Below are positions 28,812 through 38,307 of a DNA stretch of 38,484 bases, piece after piece (positions within the stretch are counted from its first letter, which is position 1; every line of letters begins with the position of its first letter). The translations under genes were made by a program, and so were the position numbers. The stretch comes from Alphaproteobacteria bacterium MarineAlpha3_Bin6 (GTDB taxonomy: Bacteria > Pseudomonadota > Alphaproteobacteria > Rhodospirillales > UBA2165), in NCBI GenBank assembly GCA_002938035.1, contig PTLH01000007.1, positions 1 to 38,484 of the forward strand, read 5' to 3'. Under the pieces are notes generated by a model, which was not told where the DNA came from, made no database searches, and saw only the letters and a list, made by a program, of their open reading frames with translations.

Positions 28812-29402
28812 TTATTCGAGATCGTCCGACAATTCTCTTTTGATATAATCAGGTAAGACGGCCAGATGGCCGTAATTAGGGTGATCAATCCCAATAACCA
28901 CTCTCGTGTCGGAACGTTTAAATGCGTTAACTTGAATTGGATTCATCAAAAAATGAATAAAATGAACCGAGGAGGTCTTGCCGGCAGAACTAGTTCGATC
29001 GACGTCATCTTCCGGTTTGGCGTAAATTGTCTCTTTCCCAATTTCCATCTTAATTGTCTGCTCGACGCCGCCTAAATCAGCCAGAATTTTAGCACGGGCT
29101 TGTGCATCTGGTATTTCAAACATAACTGTCGCAACAAGTTCAGTTCCCTTAGGAATCAACGAGTTATATACTTTAATTTCGTCCTGTATTTGACATTCCC
29201 CGCCCTTTTCAATGCGAAGCATTTCGTGGATTTGATACCACATGGTCTGGTAGCATTCAAAATAAAATGATGCGTGAGGTCCAACGGCTAAACGACGGTT
29301 TTTCTTAATTTTGGCTATTTCCGCGCGCCTTTTATCCCTAATTTGTTCATAATCTGACATATCTAGGATGTCGTCGCGGGTTATATTTGTTTTATTTATC
29401 AT
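28812..29402 (-). CDS. DUF3501 family protein
   Basis: The core matches DUF3501: ITRDDILDMSDYEQIRDKRRAEIAKIKKNRRLAVGPHASFYFECYQTMWYQIHEMLRIE and, near the end, RVVIGIDHPNY. The family has no established function but is repeatedly found with rubrerythrin and a two-cluster Fe-S protein, as here. The frame is open 24 codons further upstream, but that part overlaps the preceding gene. I use the ATG at 29402 (196 residues), which leaves 13 bp after the upstream stop; ATG 29429 is possible too. It is soluble, with no signal peptide. It is last in the rubrerythrin cluster and converges with the SH3 gene. Confidence 0.85.
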   Translation of the reverse strand: MINKTNITRDDILDMSDYEQIRDKRRAEIAKIKKNRRLAVGPHASFYFECYQTMWYQIHEMLRIEKGGECQIQDEIKVYNSLIPKGTELVATVMFEIPDAQARAKILADLGGVEQTIKMEIGKETIYAKPEDDVDRTSSAGKTSSVHFIHFLMNPIQVNAFKRSDTRVVIGIDHPNYGHLAVLPDYIKRELSDDLE

Positions 29403-29415
29403 AACGGTGTTTTTG

Positions 29416-30753
29416 TTACTGAAGACCATAAGACTTGGCCAAAATTTCGATAGGATGGGAAACAACAGCGACATTTTTTCCCGACTTTGAACCTCCTAAT
29501 TGTTTCATGCCCTGAACAATGTGCTCACGGGCCAGGGGACATTCTGATACCACGTTGCTGTGATTGGCTTCAACAGCCTTATTAGCAACAGGTCGACCCA
29601 CCTTGAGCGCTGTTTCAAAGTTGCTTTTCATGATCCCCCAAGAACCACCATGGCCTGAACAACGATCCACAACAACCACCTCTGTATCTGGAATCAGGCG
29701 AAGCATATCTGCGGCTTTAGGCCCCATATTCTGAGCCCTAGAATGGCATGCTAAGTGAACGGTCACACCGCCCTCGATTTTTTTTAACCCGCCCCGCAAT
29801 TGTTTTTGCCTCGCCATATCCATAATATATTCCGAAATATCGAATGTTGCATTGCTAAGTTTCTTGATATCTTGATTTTCCGGCAAAATAAGAGGCCATT
29901 CAAACTTCAGCATAAGCGAACAAGAAGGAACTAATGCAATGACATCATATCCATTATCTACCCATGGCAATAACTCGGCAGTGATTTTTATTGCATTGTC
30001 AGCTACCCGGCTAATATCACCTTGTTCTAATTGCGGCATGCCACAGCAAGAAGGATAAAGGATTTTTGTTTCAACGCCATGATTTGAAAGAACTTTTTGT
30101 GTAGCTTCACCTATACCTGGATTATTATAATTTATAAAGCAAGTGCTATAAAGAATGGCCTTGCGAGTTGTAGCGGGCCCGTTAATTTCGCGCTTCGAAT
30201 GGTCGCGCTTCCCAAACGTCTTGTGATGGTACTTAGGGAGTTCGGAATTCCGATCAACACCCGTTAAAATTTCCATGATGAAACGGGTAATCTTATTCCT
30301 CCGGCTAGTGAACCAGTTGACAAAAGGTGCCAAAAAACTGGCAAGTTTTCCGTTTCGATCTGTCTCCGTTAACTGAATGAGTGAAGTGCTCACGTTACCC
30401 CGTTTGAATTCCATTGCACGGTAACGCAACATCAAATGCGGAAAATCCAAATCAAACTCATGAGGAGGGACATAAGGACATTTAGTCATAAAACACATAT
30501 CACAAAGTGTACAAGCATCCGCAACGTGCCTAAAACTAGCACTGTCCACAGAATCTAGTTCCCCGGTCTCGGAGGAATCAATTAGATCAAATAAACGCGG
30601 GAAAGCATCGCAAAGATTGAAACAGCGTCGGCATCCGTGACAAATATCAAACACTCTGCGAAGTTCAACGTCCAAGTCCTCTGGATTTGTAAACGCCTCC
30701 TCTTGCCACTGGATCGGACGACGGATGGGCGCTTCGAGACTTCCTTCACTCAT
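29416..30753 (-). CDS. Two-cluster Fe-S oxidoreductase with CCG domains (GlpC/HdrD-like)
   Basis: This 445-residue electron-transfer protein carries two 4Fe-4S motifs at the N-terminus: Cys38/41/44/48 and Cys81/84/87/92. Cysteine-rich (CCG) motifs follow, including LYPSCCGMPQLEQGD, LACHSRAQNMG and DRCSGHGGSWG, as in heterodisulfide reductase subunit D and GlpC. It lies between rubrerythrin and DUF3501 on the same strand. The rubrerythrin here has no rubredoxin domain, so this protein may be its electron supplier; that is inference from context. No membrane segment is visible. Confidence 0.88.
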   Translation of the reverse strand: MSEGSLEAPIRRPIQWQEEAFTNPEDLDVELRRVFDICHGCRRCFNLCDAFPRLFDLIDSSETGELDSVDSASFRHVADACTLCDMCFMTKCPYVPPHEFDLDFPHLMLRYRAMEFKRGNVSTSLIQLTETDRNGKLASFLAPFVNWFTSRRNKITRFIMEILTGVDRNSELPKYHHKTFGKRDHSKREINGPATTRKAILYSTCFINYNNPGIGEATQKVLSNHGVETKILYPSCCGMPQLEQGDISRVADNAIKITAELLPWVDNGYDVIALVPSCSLMLKFEWPLILPENQDIKKLSNATFDISEYIMDMARQKQLRGGLKKIEGGVTVHLACHSRAQNMGPKAADMLRLIPDTEVVVVDRCSGHGGSWGIMKSNFETALKVGRPVANKAVEANHSNVVSECPLAREHIVQGMKQLGGSKSGKNVAVVSHPIEILAKSYGLQ

Positions 30754-30798
30754 GCCTAATCGTCTTTCGATTTACTTATTTCTGCCTGGACCAAAATA

Positions 30799-30820
30799 GG
30801 GGACCTGCGATCGGGTCCCC
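30799..30820 (-). terminator. Stem-loop after rubrerythrin, possible leaky terminator
   Basis: GGGGACC (30799-30805) pairs perfectly with GGTCCCC (30814-30820) around an 8-nt loop, about 30 nt past the rubrerythrin stop. On the minus strand TATTTT follows, a short U-run. It may reduce read-through to the Fe-S gene or protect the rubrerythrin message, allowing more rubrerythrin than Fe-S protein. The stem is certain; its role is inferred. Confidence 0.55.
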
Positions 30821-30848
30821 TGTTAGTTTAACCTGTAAAAGTCTTGGG

Positions 30849-31271
30849 TCAGGTATCAAGTGTATCTAAGGCCTTTTGGAAACGTCCAGCGTGGGATCTT
30901 TCGGCTTTTGCCAAGGTCTCAAACCAGTCGGCGATTTCGTCAAAACCTTCATCGCGCGCCGTCTTTGCCATACCCGGATACATATCCGTATATTCATGGG
31001 TTTCACCAGCAACAGCAGCCTTAAGATTTGCAGCCGTTGGTCCTATGGGCTCCCCGGTTGCTGGATCACCCGTTTCTTCAAGATATTCCAGATGCCCGTG
31101 GGCATGGCCGGTTTCACCTTCCGCTGTAGAACGAAATACAGAAGAAACATCATTGTACCCTTCGACGTCAGCCTTTTGGGCAAAATATAAGTAACGGCGG
31201 TTGGCCTGAGATTCTCCCGCAAACGCGTCTTTAAGATTTTGTTCGGTCTCAGATCCTTTAAGCGCAGGCAT
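30849..31271 (-). CDS. Rubrerythrin family protein, diiron domain only
   Basis: This 140-residue four-helix diiron protein is of the kind that reduces hydrogen peroxide. Iron-ligand Glu/His motifs are visible as [42 protein letters not shown] and [11 protein letters not shown]. The C-terminal rubredoxin domain of classical rubrerythrin is absent, so an external electron donor is needed. GGAG lies 7 nt before the ATG. It is the first gene of the rubrerythrin/Fe-S/DUF3501 series, directly downstream of irr on the same strand with its own candidate promoter between them. Confidence 0.92.
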   Translation of the reverse strand: MPALKGSETEQNLKDAFAGESQANRRYLYFAQKADVEGYNDVSSVFRSTAEGETGHAHGHLEYLEETGDPATGEPIGPTAANLKAAVAGETHEYTDMYPGMAKTARDEGFDEIADWFETLAKAERSHAGRFQKALDTLDT

Positions 31272-31354
31272 ATGTGTTCTCCATTCGATTGTTCATTTAT
31301 CGAAAACGTCGGGGGAACATCCTAACGTTCAACTTTCCCCATCCTAAGAATTTA

Positions 31355-31383
31355 ACTATGAGGGCTAACTCAAAAGATGTCAA
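31355..31383 (-). promoter_or_regulatory. Candidate rubrerythrin promoter with adjacent palindrome
   Basis: On the minus strand a perfect -35 TTGACA (31378-31383) is followed after 17 nt by CATAGT (31355-31360; four of six -10 positions). Just upstream lie the palindrome AACAATTGTT (31389-31398) and a TTTAGAA half-site (31397-31403), which resembles one half of the iron control element bound by Irr. Irr is encoded immediately upstream. Regulation by Irr is a guess from this half-match. Confidence 0.4.
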
Positions 31384-31423
31384 CAACTAACAATTGTTCT
31401 AAAAACCGCACTAATTCATTGAT

Positions 31424-31846
31424 TTATCGTGATTTTTTCCCAACCTTAACCACAACGTCTACACGGGTGATTTGACTACCTTCTGGTGGGGTGGGCAAAC
31501 GGTCAATTCGGATATCATTTTCATGAATGTCTATTAATTCTTGGGTATCTTCATGGTAGAAATGATAGTGGTTACTAGTGTTGGTATCAAAATAGGAACA
31601 ATCTGAGGCAACAATGATTTCACGTAACAACCCCAATTCTGTAAATAGATGCAAAGTATTATATACTGTCGCAAGCGATACCTTTTTCTGAGACTTCAGA
31701 ACTTCATAGTGCAGCATTTCCGCTGTAACGTGCTTGTCAGTGCCGTCAAACAGAATTTTTGCTATAATCATGCGTTGACTAGTCGGTCTCAAGCCCACTG
31801 AGTTCAACTGCTTTAAAGGCCTTGAATAAGGGCGTTCTAACGTCAT
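31424..31846 (-). CDS. irr: Iron response regulator Irr (Fur family)
   Basis: This 140-residue Fur-family repressor is closest to Irr of alphaproteobacteria: GLRPTSQRMIIAKILF, HVTAEMLHYEVLKSQKKVSLATVYNTLHLFTELGLLREI (DNA-binding helix), YFDTNTSNHYHFYHE and the LPTPPEG region. Irr controls haem synthesis and iron genes, sensing haem rather than iron directly. The N-terminal haem regulatory Cys-Pro of the Bradyrhizobium protein is absent, as in many Irr proteins; the His-rich HYHF segment is retained. It lies downstream of fabI on the same strand, about 120 bp away. Confidence 0.9.
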   Translation of the reverse strand: MTLERPYSRPLKQLNSVGLRPTSQRMIIAKILFDGTDKHVTAEMLHYEVLKSQKKVSLATVYNTLHLFTELGLLREIIVASDCSYFDTNTSNHYHFYHEDTQELIDIHENDIRIDRLPTPPEGSQITRVDVVVKVGKKSR

Positions 31847-31969
31847 CCGTACTCTCTAAAAACAGGGGGAATAAAAAGCGTTACAATTTAAAACTATTAA
31901 GCCTTGTACATAAAACTGTTAGTTGCGTCCAGTACCTAGGCTAGTCACAAATTAACGATTGAACACACT

Positions 31970-32776
31970 TTATTTCTTATTCTCTGATAAATAAGGAAGT
32001 CCTATGATATTGTAACCCGCGTCAACGTGATGAATTTCACCGGTTACTCCTTCGGACAAATCACTTAAAAGGTAAAGCGAGGCCATCCCCAACTGATCAA
32101 GTGTAACTGAACGGCGGAGAGGGGCATTTGCCTCACTCCACTTGTAAATCTTACGGGCGCTGCCAATGGCACTCCCCGCTAGTGTTCTTACGGGACCAGC
32201 TGACAAGGCGTTTACCCTTATATTATTTGGACCCAAGTCTGCCGCAAGATATTTGACACTGGTTTGAAGGGCTGCTTTTGCAACACCCATAATATTGTAA
32301 TTAGGCATTATTCGCTCAGCGCCATAATAAGTGAGTGTAATCAGACTACCGCCATTATCTACCATTAGTGACTGGGCGAGGTTTGCCATTTCAGTAAACG
32401 AAAAACAAGAAATATGCATTGTCCGGACAAAATTGTTTACCGACGTGTCCAAATACCGACCGCTGAGTTCGTGTTTATCTGAATATGCAAGGGAATGAAC
32501 AACAAAGTCCAGCGTCCCCCATTCATGATATAAAATTTCAAAGACGTTTTTTTGGCTCTCCTTATCTTCTACGTCGCACGGGATCACTAAAACTGAGCCT
32601 GCCTGCTCAGCTAAGGGCCTTACCCTTTTTTCAAATGTTTGATCTTGGAAAGTAAAAGCGAGTTCAGCACCGTGGTTTCGGAGGACCTCGGCGATGCCCC
32701 AAGCTATGGAGTGGTCATTCGCAACACCCATTACTAGACCACGCTTGCCTGACATTAGGTTCGTTTTTTCTATCAT
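31970..32776 (-). CDS. fabI: Enoyl-[acyl-carrier-protein] reductase FabI
   Basis: FabI carries out the last reduction in each round of fatty acid elongation, using NAD(P)H. The 268 residues show the FabI form of the SDR fold: LVMGVANDHSIAWGIA nucleotide loop, SLAYSDKHELSG, and the Y-x6-K pair Tyr160 and Lys167 in YNIMGVAKAAL, with Tyr150 nearby. ALSAGPVRTLAGSAI is also typical. It is third in the series fabA-fabB-fabI. The ATG at 32776 has only a weak ribosome binding site; another Met lies at residue 8. Confidence 0.95.
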   Translation of the reverse strand: MIEKTNLMSGKRGLVMGVANDHSIAWGIAEVLRNHGAELAFTFQDQTFEKRVRPLAEQAGSVLVIPCDVEDKESQKNVFEILYHEWGTLDFVVHSLAYSDKHELSGRYLDTSVNNFVRTMHISCFSFTEMANLAQSLMVDNGGSLITLTYYGAERIMPNYNIMGVAKAALQTSVKYLAADLGPNNIRVNALSAGPVRTLAGSAIGSARKIYKWSEANAPLRRSVTLDQLGMASLYLLSDLSEGVTGEIHHVDAGYNIIGLPYLSENKK

Positions 32777-32818
32777 GGAAACTTGTGTATAATCGAGCTA
32801 TTAAATTGATCTCAAAAA

Positions 32819-34042
32819 CTATGATTCTACACGCTTAAAAACTAAACTTGCGTTGGTTCCACCAAAACCAAAACTATTGGAAAGCACGCAGTTAATTTCC
32901 ACATTATTCATTTGTTCTTGAACGATAGGCATGCCCTGGGCGGCCGGTTCAAGTTCTTCTATATTCGCCGATGCGCAGATAAAGTTATTGTTCATCATTA
33001 GGAGACTGTATATCGATTCGTGCACCCCAGCTGCGCCCAAAGAATGGCCCGTCAAAGATTTAGTGGAATTAAAATGTGGGATTCTGTTTCTGTCTTTAAA
33101 GGCTTCTCGAATTGCTTCCAATTCCTTAACATCACCTACCGGCGTGCTAGTACCATGGGTATTGATATAGTCAATTGGTTCCTCAACACCCTCCATGGCC
33201 ATTTTCATGCAGCGGACAGCACCTTCACCGGAAGGCTGAACCATATCAAACCCATCAGAGGTCGCGCCGTAGCCACCAATCTCGGCATAAATCCTAGCAC
33301 CCCTCGCCTTAGCCCGCTCACATTCCTCAACGACTACAACTCCTCCACCGCCTGCTATAACAAAACCATCCCGATTTACATCAAATGCTCTGGAAGCCAC
33401 ACACGGTTTGTCATTATATCTTGAAGATAGTGCCGGCATTGCATCAAACAAAACTGACATACTCCAATGCAACTCCTCACCACCACCGGCAAAGACTATA
33501 TCTTGCTTACCCCACTGCACAAGCTCCGCGGCATTGCCTATACAGTGTGCGCTTGTGGAGCATGCAGAACTAATTGAATAGTTGACGCCCTTTATTTGAA
33601 AGGGTGTCGCTAGGGTAGCGGAATTAGTACTCGACATGGTTCGGGGCACCATAAATGGGCCAATCTTTCTGGGGCCCTTTTCCCGGGCGGCATCTGCAGC
33701 CTGTATTAAATTTCGGGTTGAGGGACCACCCGAACCCATAATTAGTCCTGTACGTTCATGGGAAACCTCTTCTGCCAACAGCCCTGAATCTCTGATTGCC
33801 TCTACCATTGCTAAATAGTTATATGCAGCACCATCCCCCATAAATCGACGAAGTTTTCGATCGATAATATCATCCAAATTCACTTTAGGAAGACCATAAA
33901 CGTGGCTTCGAAACCCCATTTTTGCGTATTCCTCGGCAAAAGAAATTCCGGAGCGACCGGCTTTAAGAGAGTTTAAAACTTCGTCTTTATTGTCCCCTAT
34001 ACTCGAAATAATGCCGATACCTGTGATGACCGCTCTTCTCAC
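32819..34042 (-). CDS. fabB: Beta-ketoacyl-ACP synthase I
   Basis: FabB condenses malonyl-ACP with acyl-ACP and is needed to extend the unsaturated chain made by FabA. The Cys-His-His triad is present: Cys161 in SSACSTSAH, His in [11 protein letters not shown] and His in [12 protein letters not shown] start at the GTG at 34042 ([10 protein letters not shown], the usual FabB beginning; 407 residues), which has GAGG about 5 nt before it. The frame is open 14 codons further, but that part overlaps fabA. It begins 10 bp after the fabA stop, so the pair is co-translated. Confidence 0.96.
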   Translation of the reverse strand: MRRAVITGIGIISSIGDNKDEVLNSLKAGRSGISFAEEYAKMGFRSHVYGLPKVNLDDIIDRKLRRFMGDGAAYNYLAMVEAIRDSGLLAEEVSHERTGLIMGSGGPSTRNLIQAADAAREKGPRKIGPFMVPRTMSSTNSATLATPFQIKGVNYSISSACSTSAHCIGNAAELVQWGKQDIVFAGGGEELHWSMSVLFDAMPALSSRYNDKPCVASRAFDVNRDGFVIAGGGGVVVVEECERAKARGARIYAEIGGYGATSDGFDMVQPSGEGAVRCMKMAMEGVEEPIDYINTHGTSTPVGDVKELEAIREAFKDRNRIPHFNSTKSLTGHSLGAAGVHESIYSLLMMNNNFICASANIEELEPAAQGMPIVQEQMNNVEINCVLSNSFGFGGTNASLVFKRVES

Positions 34043-34052
34043 AATGACCTCG

Positions 34053-34610
34053 CTACATATCGTCCGTTGATAAAAACGTGCCAACCTTCATATTTTTTAC
34101 ACCATAGACTATTTCACCGTCCACCGACATTGTTCCATCAGCTATTGCCAAGGCCACTTGCCGGTTAATAACCCGACGAATATCAACATGATAACTGACC
34201 AACTTATTCTCTGGCGTAACCTGGCCAGTAAACTTGACCTCACCGACGCCAAGAGCACGGCCCCTTCCAAAAGCCCCTGTCCAGCCTAAGTAAAAACCTA
34301 CTAATTGCCAAAGAGCGTCCAAACCAAGACATCCTGGCATTACGGGATCGTTAACAAAGTGGCACTCAAAAAACCACAAATCCGGCTTTATATCGAGCTC
34401 CGCGTCAAGCTGCCCTTTTCCGTAGGAACCTCCTTCACTATTGATATGAGTGATGCGGTTGAACATAAGCATGGGTGGGGCCGGTAATTGCGCATTACCT
34501 AGCCCAAATAACTTGCCGTTTGCACAGTTAATCAAATCTTCGAATACAAAGCTATTTTTATTTGTAACCCTCTTGGAGAGCGGCTCCGAAGTTGCTAACC
34601 CATTCATCAT
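34053..34610 (-). CDS. fabA: 3-hydroxydecanoyl-ACP dehydratase/isomerase
   Basis: FabA dehydrates 3-hydroxydecanoyl-ACP and isomerises the product to the cis-3 form, the branch point to unsaturated fatty acids. Motifs are [52 protein letters not shown] (active-site His and Asp) and [11 protein letters not shown]. From the ATG at 34610, preceded by GGGGA, the protein has 185 residues; a TTG 11 codons earlier is less likely. In either case it is about 15-25 residues longer at the N-terminus than typical FabA. It is first in the fabA-fabB-fabI series. Confidence 0.96.
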   Translation of the reverse strand: MMNGLATSEPLSKRVTNKNSFVFEDLINCANGKLFGLGNAQLPAPPMLMFNRITHINSEGGSYGKGQLDAELDIKPDLWFFECHFVNDPVMPGCLGLDALWQLVGFYLGWTGAFGRGRALGVGEVKFTGQVTPENKLVSYHVDIRRVINRQVALAIADGTMSVDGEIVYGVKNMKVGTFLSTDDM

Positions 34611-34734
34611 CTGTCCCCGTACAAAATTCTCGAGGCCGCTCAAAATAACGCTTTGAAGTTAGATTATTTCAGAACGACACCCTCCCAATACTATATATAT
34701 GTACCGGGGAGATAAAAGACGAGTCGCCAGTTGT

Positions 34735-36846
34735 TTATTGTTCCGTAATAACCTTACCTGTTTCCTGATCAACGGCTTTCATGGACAACTTTACTTTGCC
34801 CCGGTCATCAATACCTATCAGCTTAACTTTTACCTCATCGCCAACATTAACAATATCTGTGGTCTTTTCGACACGCTCCGGTCGAAGTTCACTGATATGT
34901 ACGAGACCGTCTTTAGAGCCCAAAAAATTGACAAAAGCCCCAAAATCAACGGTTTTTACCACCTTACCGTGATAAATTGTTCCGATTTCCGGCTCAGCCG
35001 TAATATTTTTAATTTCATTGATGGCTGCTTCAGATGCTGCTTCATCAACAGCCGAAACCTTCACGGTGCCATCATCTTCTATATCAATCTTCGCGCCAGT
35101 ATTCTCACAAATTTCGCGAATCACCTTTCCACCTGGACCAATCACCTCGCGTATTTTGTCCTTTGGAATGCTAATTACAGTAATGCGCGGAGCATTTTGA
35201 CTAACATCATCCCGAGCAGATGCGATCGCTTTTGTCATCTCATCTAGGATGTGGAGCCGGCCATTTTTTGCTTGTTCAAGCGCGACCTTCATTATTTCTT
35301 CCGTGATAGAAGTGATCTTTATGTCCATTTGTAGAGAGGTGATCCCTTTCTCTGTGCCAGCAACTTTAAAATCCATGTCACCGAGATGGTCCTCGTCGCC
35401 TAGAATATCCGAAAGCACGGCAACCCCTTCATCTTCTTTTATCAAGCCCATAGCTATTCCCGCCACAGGCCCAGACATTGGCACACCCGCATCCATCATG
35501 GAGAGAGAAGTGCCGCAAACGGTTGCCATCGACGATGAACCATTTGATTCTGTAACTTCTGAAACCACTCGAATTGTGTAGGGGAAATCTACTTTTTCTG
35601 GCAAAAGGGCTCGAATTGCTCGCCATGCCAATTTGCCATGGCCTATTTCCCTGCGACCCGGACCCATCATGCGACCTGCTTCACCGACTGAATAGGGGGG
35701 GAAATTATAGTGAAGCATGAAATGTTCACGGTAATCTCCATCCAGACCATCAATAATCTGTTCATCCTGTCCTGTACCCAGTGTGGTAACTACCAAAGCT
35801 TGGGTCTCACCACGGGTAAACAATGCACTACCGTGGGCTCTGGGAAGAACCCCGACTTCACAAGCTATAGGCCGGACTGTTTTAGTATCGCGGCCATCAA
35901 TCCGCTGACCAGTGCGCAAGATATCCTGACGAACAATCTCTTTTTCCAAATTTTTGAATGCGTCAGAGACCAAAGATTCATCAACCTCTTCATCTGCCGC
36001 ACAGGTGTCCAAAACATTCCTCTTTACGGCGGCAATCTTTTCCTGTCGAGAAGCTTTCTCCGTCTCCGCATAAGCTACCCTTAGATCCGACTCGGCCATT
36101 CCGTTCACCTTCGCAACAGCTGTTTCAATTCCTTCAGGCGGCGGCGGGATATCCCACGGTTCCTTAGCGCAAGCCTTTGCCAGGTCAATAATTCCGTCAA
36201 TTACAGCTTGGTAGGCGGTATGCCCAAACATAACTGCACCGAGCATAATTTCTTCTGATAACTGGTTGGCCTCAGATTCCACCATCAACACTCCCTCATG
36301 GGTACCTGCTAAGACCAGATTCAGATCTGAAGACGTCAACTCGTCTACCTTTGGATTTATGATATACTGCCCATCAATATAGCCAACACGGGCCGCCCCT
36401 ATTGGTCCCATAAAGGGAATACCTGAAATTGTTAACGCAGCGGAAGCTCCTATCAAAGCCACTATATCTGGATCATTCTCTAGATCATGTGCCAGAACAG
36501 TGCAAATTACTTGGGTTTCATTCTTATATCCACCGGCAAACAAAGGTCTGATTGGCCGGTCGATCAGCCTCGAGGTTAGGGTATCTTTTTCAGTCGGACG
36601 GCCTTCTCTTTTAAAGAAACCACCCGGAATTTTACCAGCGGCAAAGGTCTTCTCTTGATAGTTTACCGTTAGCGGAAAAAAATCTATTCCTTTTTTTGGT
36701 GACCGGGCTCCCACCGCTGTACACAATACAACGGTCTGACCATAGGTTGCCATCACTGCACCATCTGCCTGGCGGGCAATTTTACCCGTTTCCAGGATCA
36801 AAGATCGCCCGCCGAAATCAATTTCTTTTTTAAACTCTTTAAACAT
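34735..36846 (-). CDS. pnp: Polyribonucleotide nucleotidyltransferase (PNPase)
   Basis: PNPase is the 3'-5' phosphorolytic exoribonuclease of mRNA turnover. In 703 residues it has two RNase PH-like domains ([19 protein letters not shown] at the start; [13 protein letters not shown] and [14 protein letters not shown] in the second), then a KH domain ([31 protein letters not shown], about 560-590) and an S1 domain ([31 protein letters not shown], about 623-690). All parts are complete. It is downstream of rpsO, the classical arrangement, with a hairpin in the space between. Confidence 0.98.
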   Translation of the reverse strand: MFKEFKKEIDFGGRSLILETGKIARQADGAVMATYGQTVVLCTAVGARSPKKGIDFFPLTVNYQEKTFAAGKIPGGFFKREGRPTEKDTLTSRLIDRPIRPLFAGGYKNETQVICTVLAHDLENDPDIVALIGASAALTISGIPFMGPIGAARVGYIDGQYIINPKVDELTSSDLNLVLAGTHEGVLMVESEANQLSEEIMLGAVMFGHTAYQAVIDGIIDLAKACAKEPWDIPPPPEGIETAVAKVNGMAESDLRVAYAETEKASRQEKIAAVKRNVLDTCAADEEVDESLVSDAFKNLEKEIVRQDILRTGQRIDGRDTKTVRPIACEVGVLPRAHGSALFTRGETQALVVTTLGTGQDEQIIDGLDGDYREHFMLHYNFPPYSVGEAGRMMGPGRREIGHGKLAWRAIRALLPEKVDFPYTIRVVSEVTESNGSSSMATVCGTSLSMMDAGVPMSGPVAGIAMGLIKEDEGVAVLSDILGDEDHLGDMDFKVAGTEKGITSLQMDIKITSITEEIMKVALEQAKNGRLHILDEMTKAIASARDDVSQNAPRITVISIPKDKIREVIGPGGKVIREICENTGAKIDIEDDGTVKVSAVDEAASEAAINEIKNITAEPEIGTIYHGKVVKTVDFGAFVNFLGSKDGLVHISELRPERVEKTTDIVNVGDEVKVKLIGIDDRGKVKLSMKAVDQETGKVITEQ

Positions 36847-37029
36847 ATTTCTATCTTCCTTCCTTCATACAAAAAATATCTGCACCTAGTTCACAATCCT
36901 TTAAGTATCCGCAATCCAAATTCAACTAGCACACTAACTGAAGCGCCAATGGTAAAGTCTCCAAAATTCCGTGATAGAAGAATGTATGAATATACCCTCT
37001 CTACCCATAGTATGACGGCAAGCAATCGG

Positions 37030-37054
37030 GTTGCCTTAACAAATTAAAGGCAAC
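37030..37054 (-). promoter_or_regulatory. Hairpin between rpsO and pnp
   Basis: GTTGCCTT (37030-37037) and AAGGCAAC (37047-37054) pair perfectly over 8 bp with a 9-nt loop, beginning about 20 nt after the rpsO stop. No U-run follows, so simple termination is unlikely. In E. coli the rpsO-pnp spacer carries a hairpin cut by RNase III for pnp autoregulation; a similar role here is inferred from position. Confidence 0.55.
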
Positions 37055-37074
37055 TAACCCACGCAAGCCTGACC

Positions 37075-37344
37075 CTAACGGCGTAATCCCAACCGCTTAA
37101 TTAGCCCATGATATCGTTGGGCATTCTTATTATTCAGGTAATCCAACAATCGTCGCCTTTGCCCAACCATCACCAGAAGGCCGCGCCGCGAATGAAAGTC
37201 CTTTTTGTGACTTTTCAAATGCTCAGTTAAATTAGTGATGCGTTCGCTCAGAATTGCAACTTGTACTTCTGGAGACCCAGTGTCGTTCTCTTGCGTGGAA
37301 AATTCTGCAATAAGATCTTGCTTGCGCTCTGCTGTAATCGACAT
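37075..37344 (-). CDS. rpsO: 30S ribosomal protein S15
   Basis: The 89-residue protein is standard S15: [37 protein letters not shown] and [28 protein letters not shown]. It binds the central domain of 16S rRNA. The gene lies 18 bp after truB and upstream of pnp in the conserved rbfA-truB-rpsO-pnp order. Confidence 0.98.
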   Translation of the reverse strand: MSITAERKQDLIAEFSTQENDTGSPEVQVAILSERITNLTEHLKSHKKDFHSRRGLLVMVGQRRRLLDYLNNKNAQRYHGLIKRLGLRR

Positions 37345-37362
37345 CGCATTTTACTCCGTTAG

Positions 37363-38289
37363 TCATAGGTTAAGCACTCTAACGGGACGAATCACTCCAT
37401 CTTCCACACAAGCTAAGGCCACTGGTTTCCCCCCCGCCATGGCAACCACAAAATCACCTTGGCTCAAAAAATTGAGGGGAACCCGCTCAGCTAACTTTAA
37501 GACGGAAAGTGGTTGCCCGCATCTAAGCCTTCGAGCTTCTTCTTCGATCAAGGTCAGTGCCGGGATGTCGTCCAGCGCAGTCTCAACCGGCCGAATTAAC
37601 TTATCGGCGCGCGCGGTATGCCCTAATTCCACAAGTTTGTCCAGCGAAATAGAATCTTTCTCACCAAAGGAGCCTACACGGAGCCGTCGCAACTGTGCTA
37701 TGTGTCCCCTAGTGCCGAGTGCAAGTGCAAGATCTCTAGCCAAAGCTCTCATATATACACCTTTACCCGAAACTACCCGGAAACTTGCGTGATCCCTATC
37801 CAATATCTCCAAAAGCTCAAATTCACTAATTTGAACCAGCCGAGCTTTAAGTTTGAACTTTTGCTTCTTCCTGGCTAAGTCATAAGCTCTACGCCCTTTA
37901 ATTTTTACCGCTGAATATGCTGGAGGAACCTGATCTATTTTACCAATAAAACGCGGCAAAACTGATAAAACATCCTCCTCTTTCGGTCGATATTCCGACG
38001 TTTCTGTTACCATCCCCTCTGCATCATCAGTATCCCGGCTTTCACCCCAACGAACAGTGAACCGGTATTCTTTCACACCGTCAAAGACATACGAGATGGC
38101 TTTTGTAGCTTCTCCAAAAGCCAAAGGTAGAACACCGGTTGCCATTGGATCTAAGGTGCCACCGTGACCCACCTTGGCAGCTTTCAAGACAGATCGCGCA
38201 GTGTTTACTACACCGGTGGAGGTTATACCTACCGGTTTATCAATTATTAACCAGCCATGGAGAGGAAACCCTTTTTTTCTACGGCCCAA
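37363..38289 (-). CDS. truB: tRNA pseudouridine(55) synthase
   Basis: TruB makes the pseudouridine at position 55 of the T loop in tRNAs. Motifs are HGWLIIDKPVGITST, GHGGTLDPMATGVLPLAFGEATK (catalytic Asp in GTLDP), QVPPAYSAVKIKGRRAYDLAR and GVYMRALARDLA. The 308 residues start at a TTG (38289): the family begins 'GRRKKGxPxxGW', and no ATG or GTG lies between this codon and the in-frame stop at 38308. AAGG lies about 11 nt upstream. The start is 18 bp past the end of rbfA. Confidence 0.95.
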   Translation of the reverse strand: MGRRKKGFPLHGWLIIDKPVGITSTGVVNTARSVLKAAKVGHGGTLDPMATGVLPLAFGEATKAISYVFDGVKEYRFTVRWGESRDTDDAEGMVTETSEYRPKEEDVLSVLPRFIGKIDQVPPAYSAVKIKGRRAYDLARKKQKFKLKARLVQISEFELLEILDRDHASFRVVSGKGVYMRALARDLALALGTRGHIAQLRRLRVGSFGEKDSISLDKLVELGHTARADKLIRPVETALDDIPALTLIEEEARRLRCGQPLSVLKLAERVPLNFLSQGDFVVAMAGGKPVALACVEDGVIRPVRVLNL

Positions 38290-38307
38290 GATATTTATAC
38301 CTTGTTT

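Noticed and set aside
33020-33424. Plus-strand frame of 134 codons inside fabB
   Set aside because: It is antisense to a complete fabB with an intact active site and shows no family resemblance.
34705-35247. Plus-strand frame of 182 codons opposite pnp
   Set aside because: It is antisense to the KH and S1 domains of PNPase; codon pattern and composition follow pnp.
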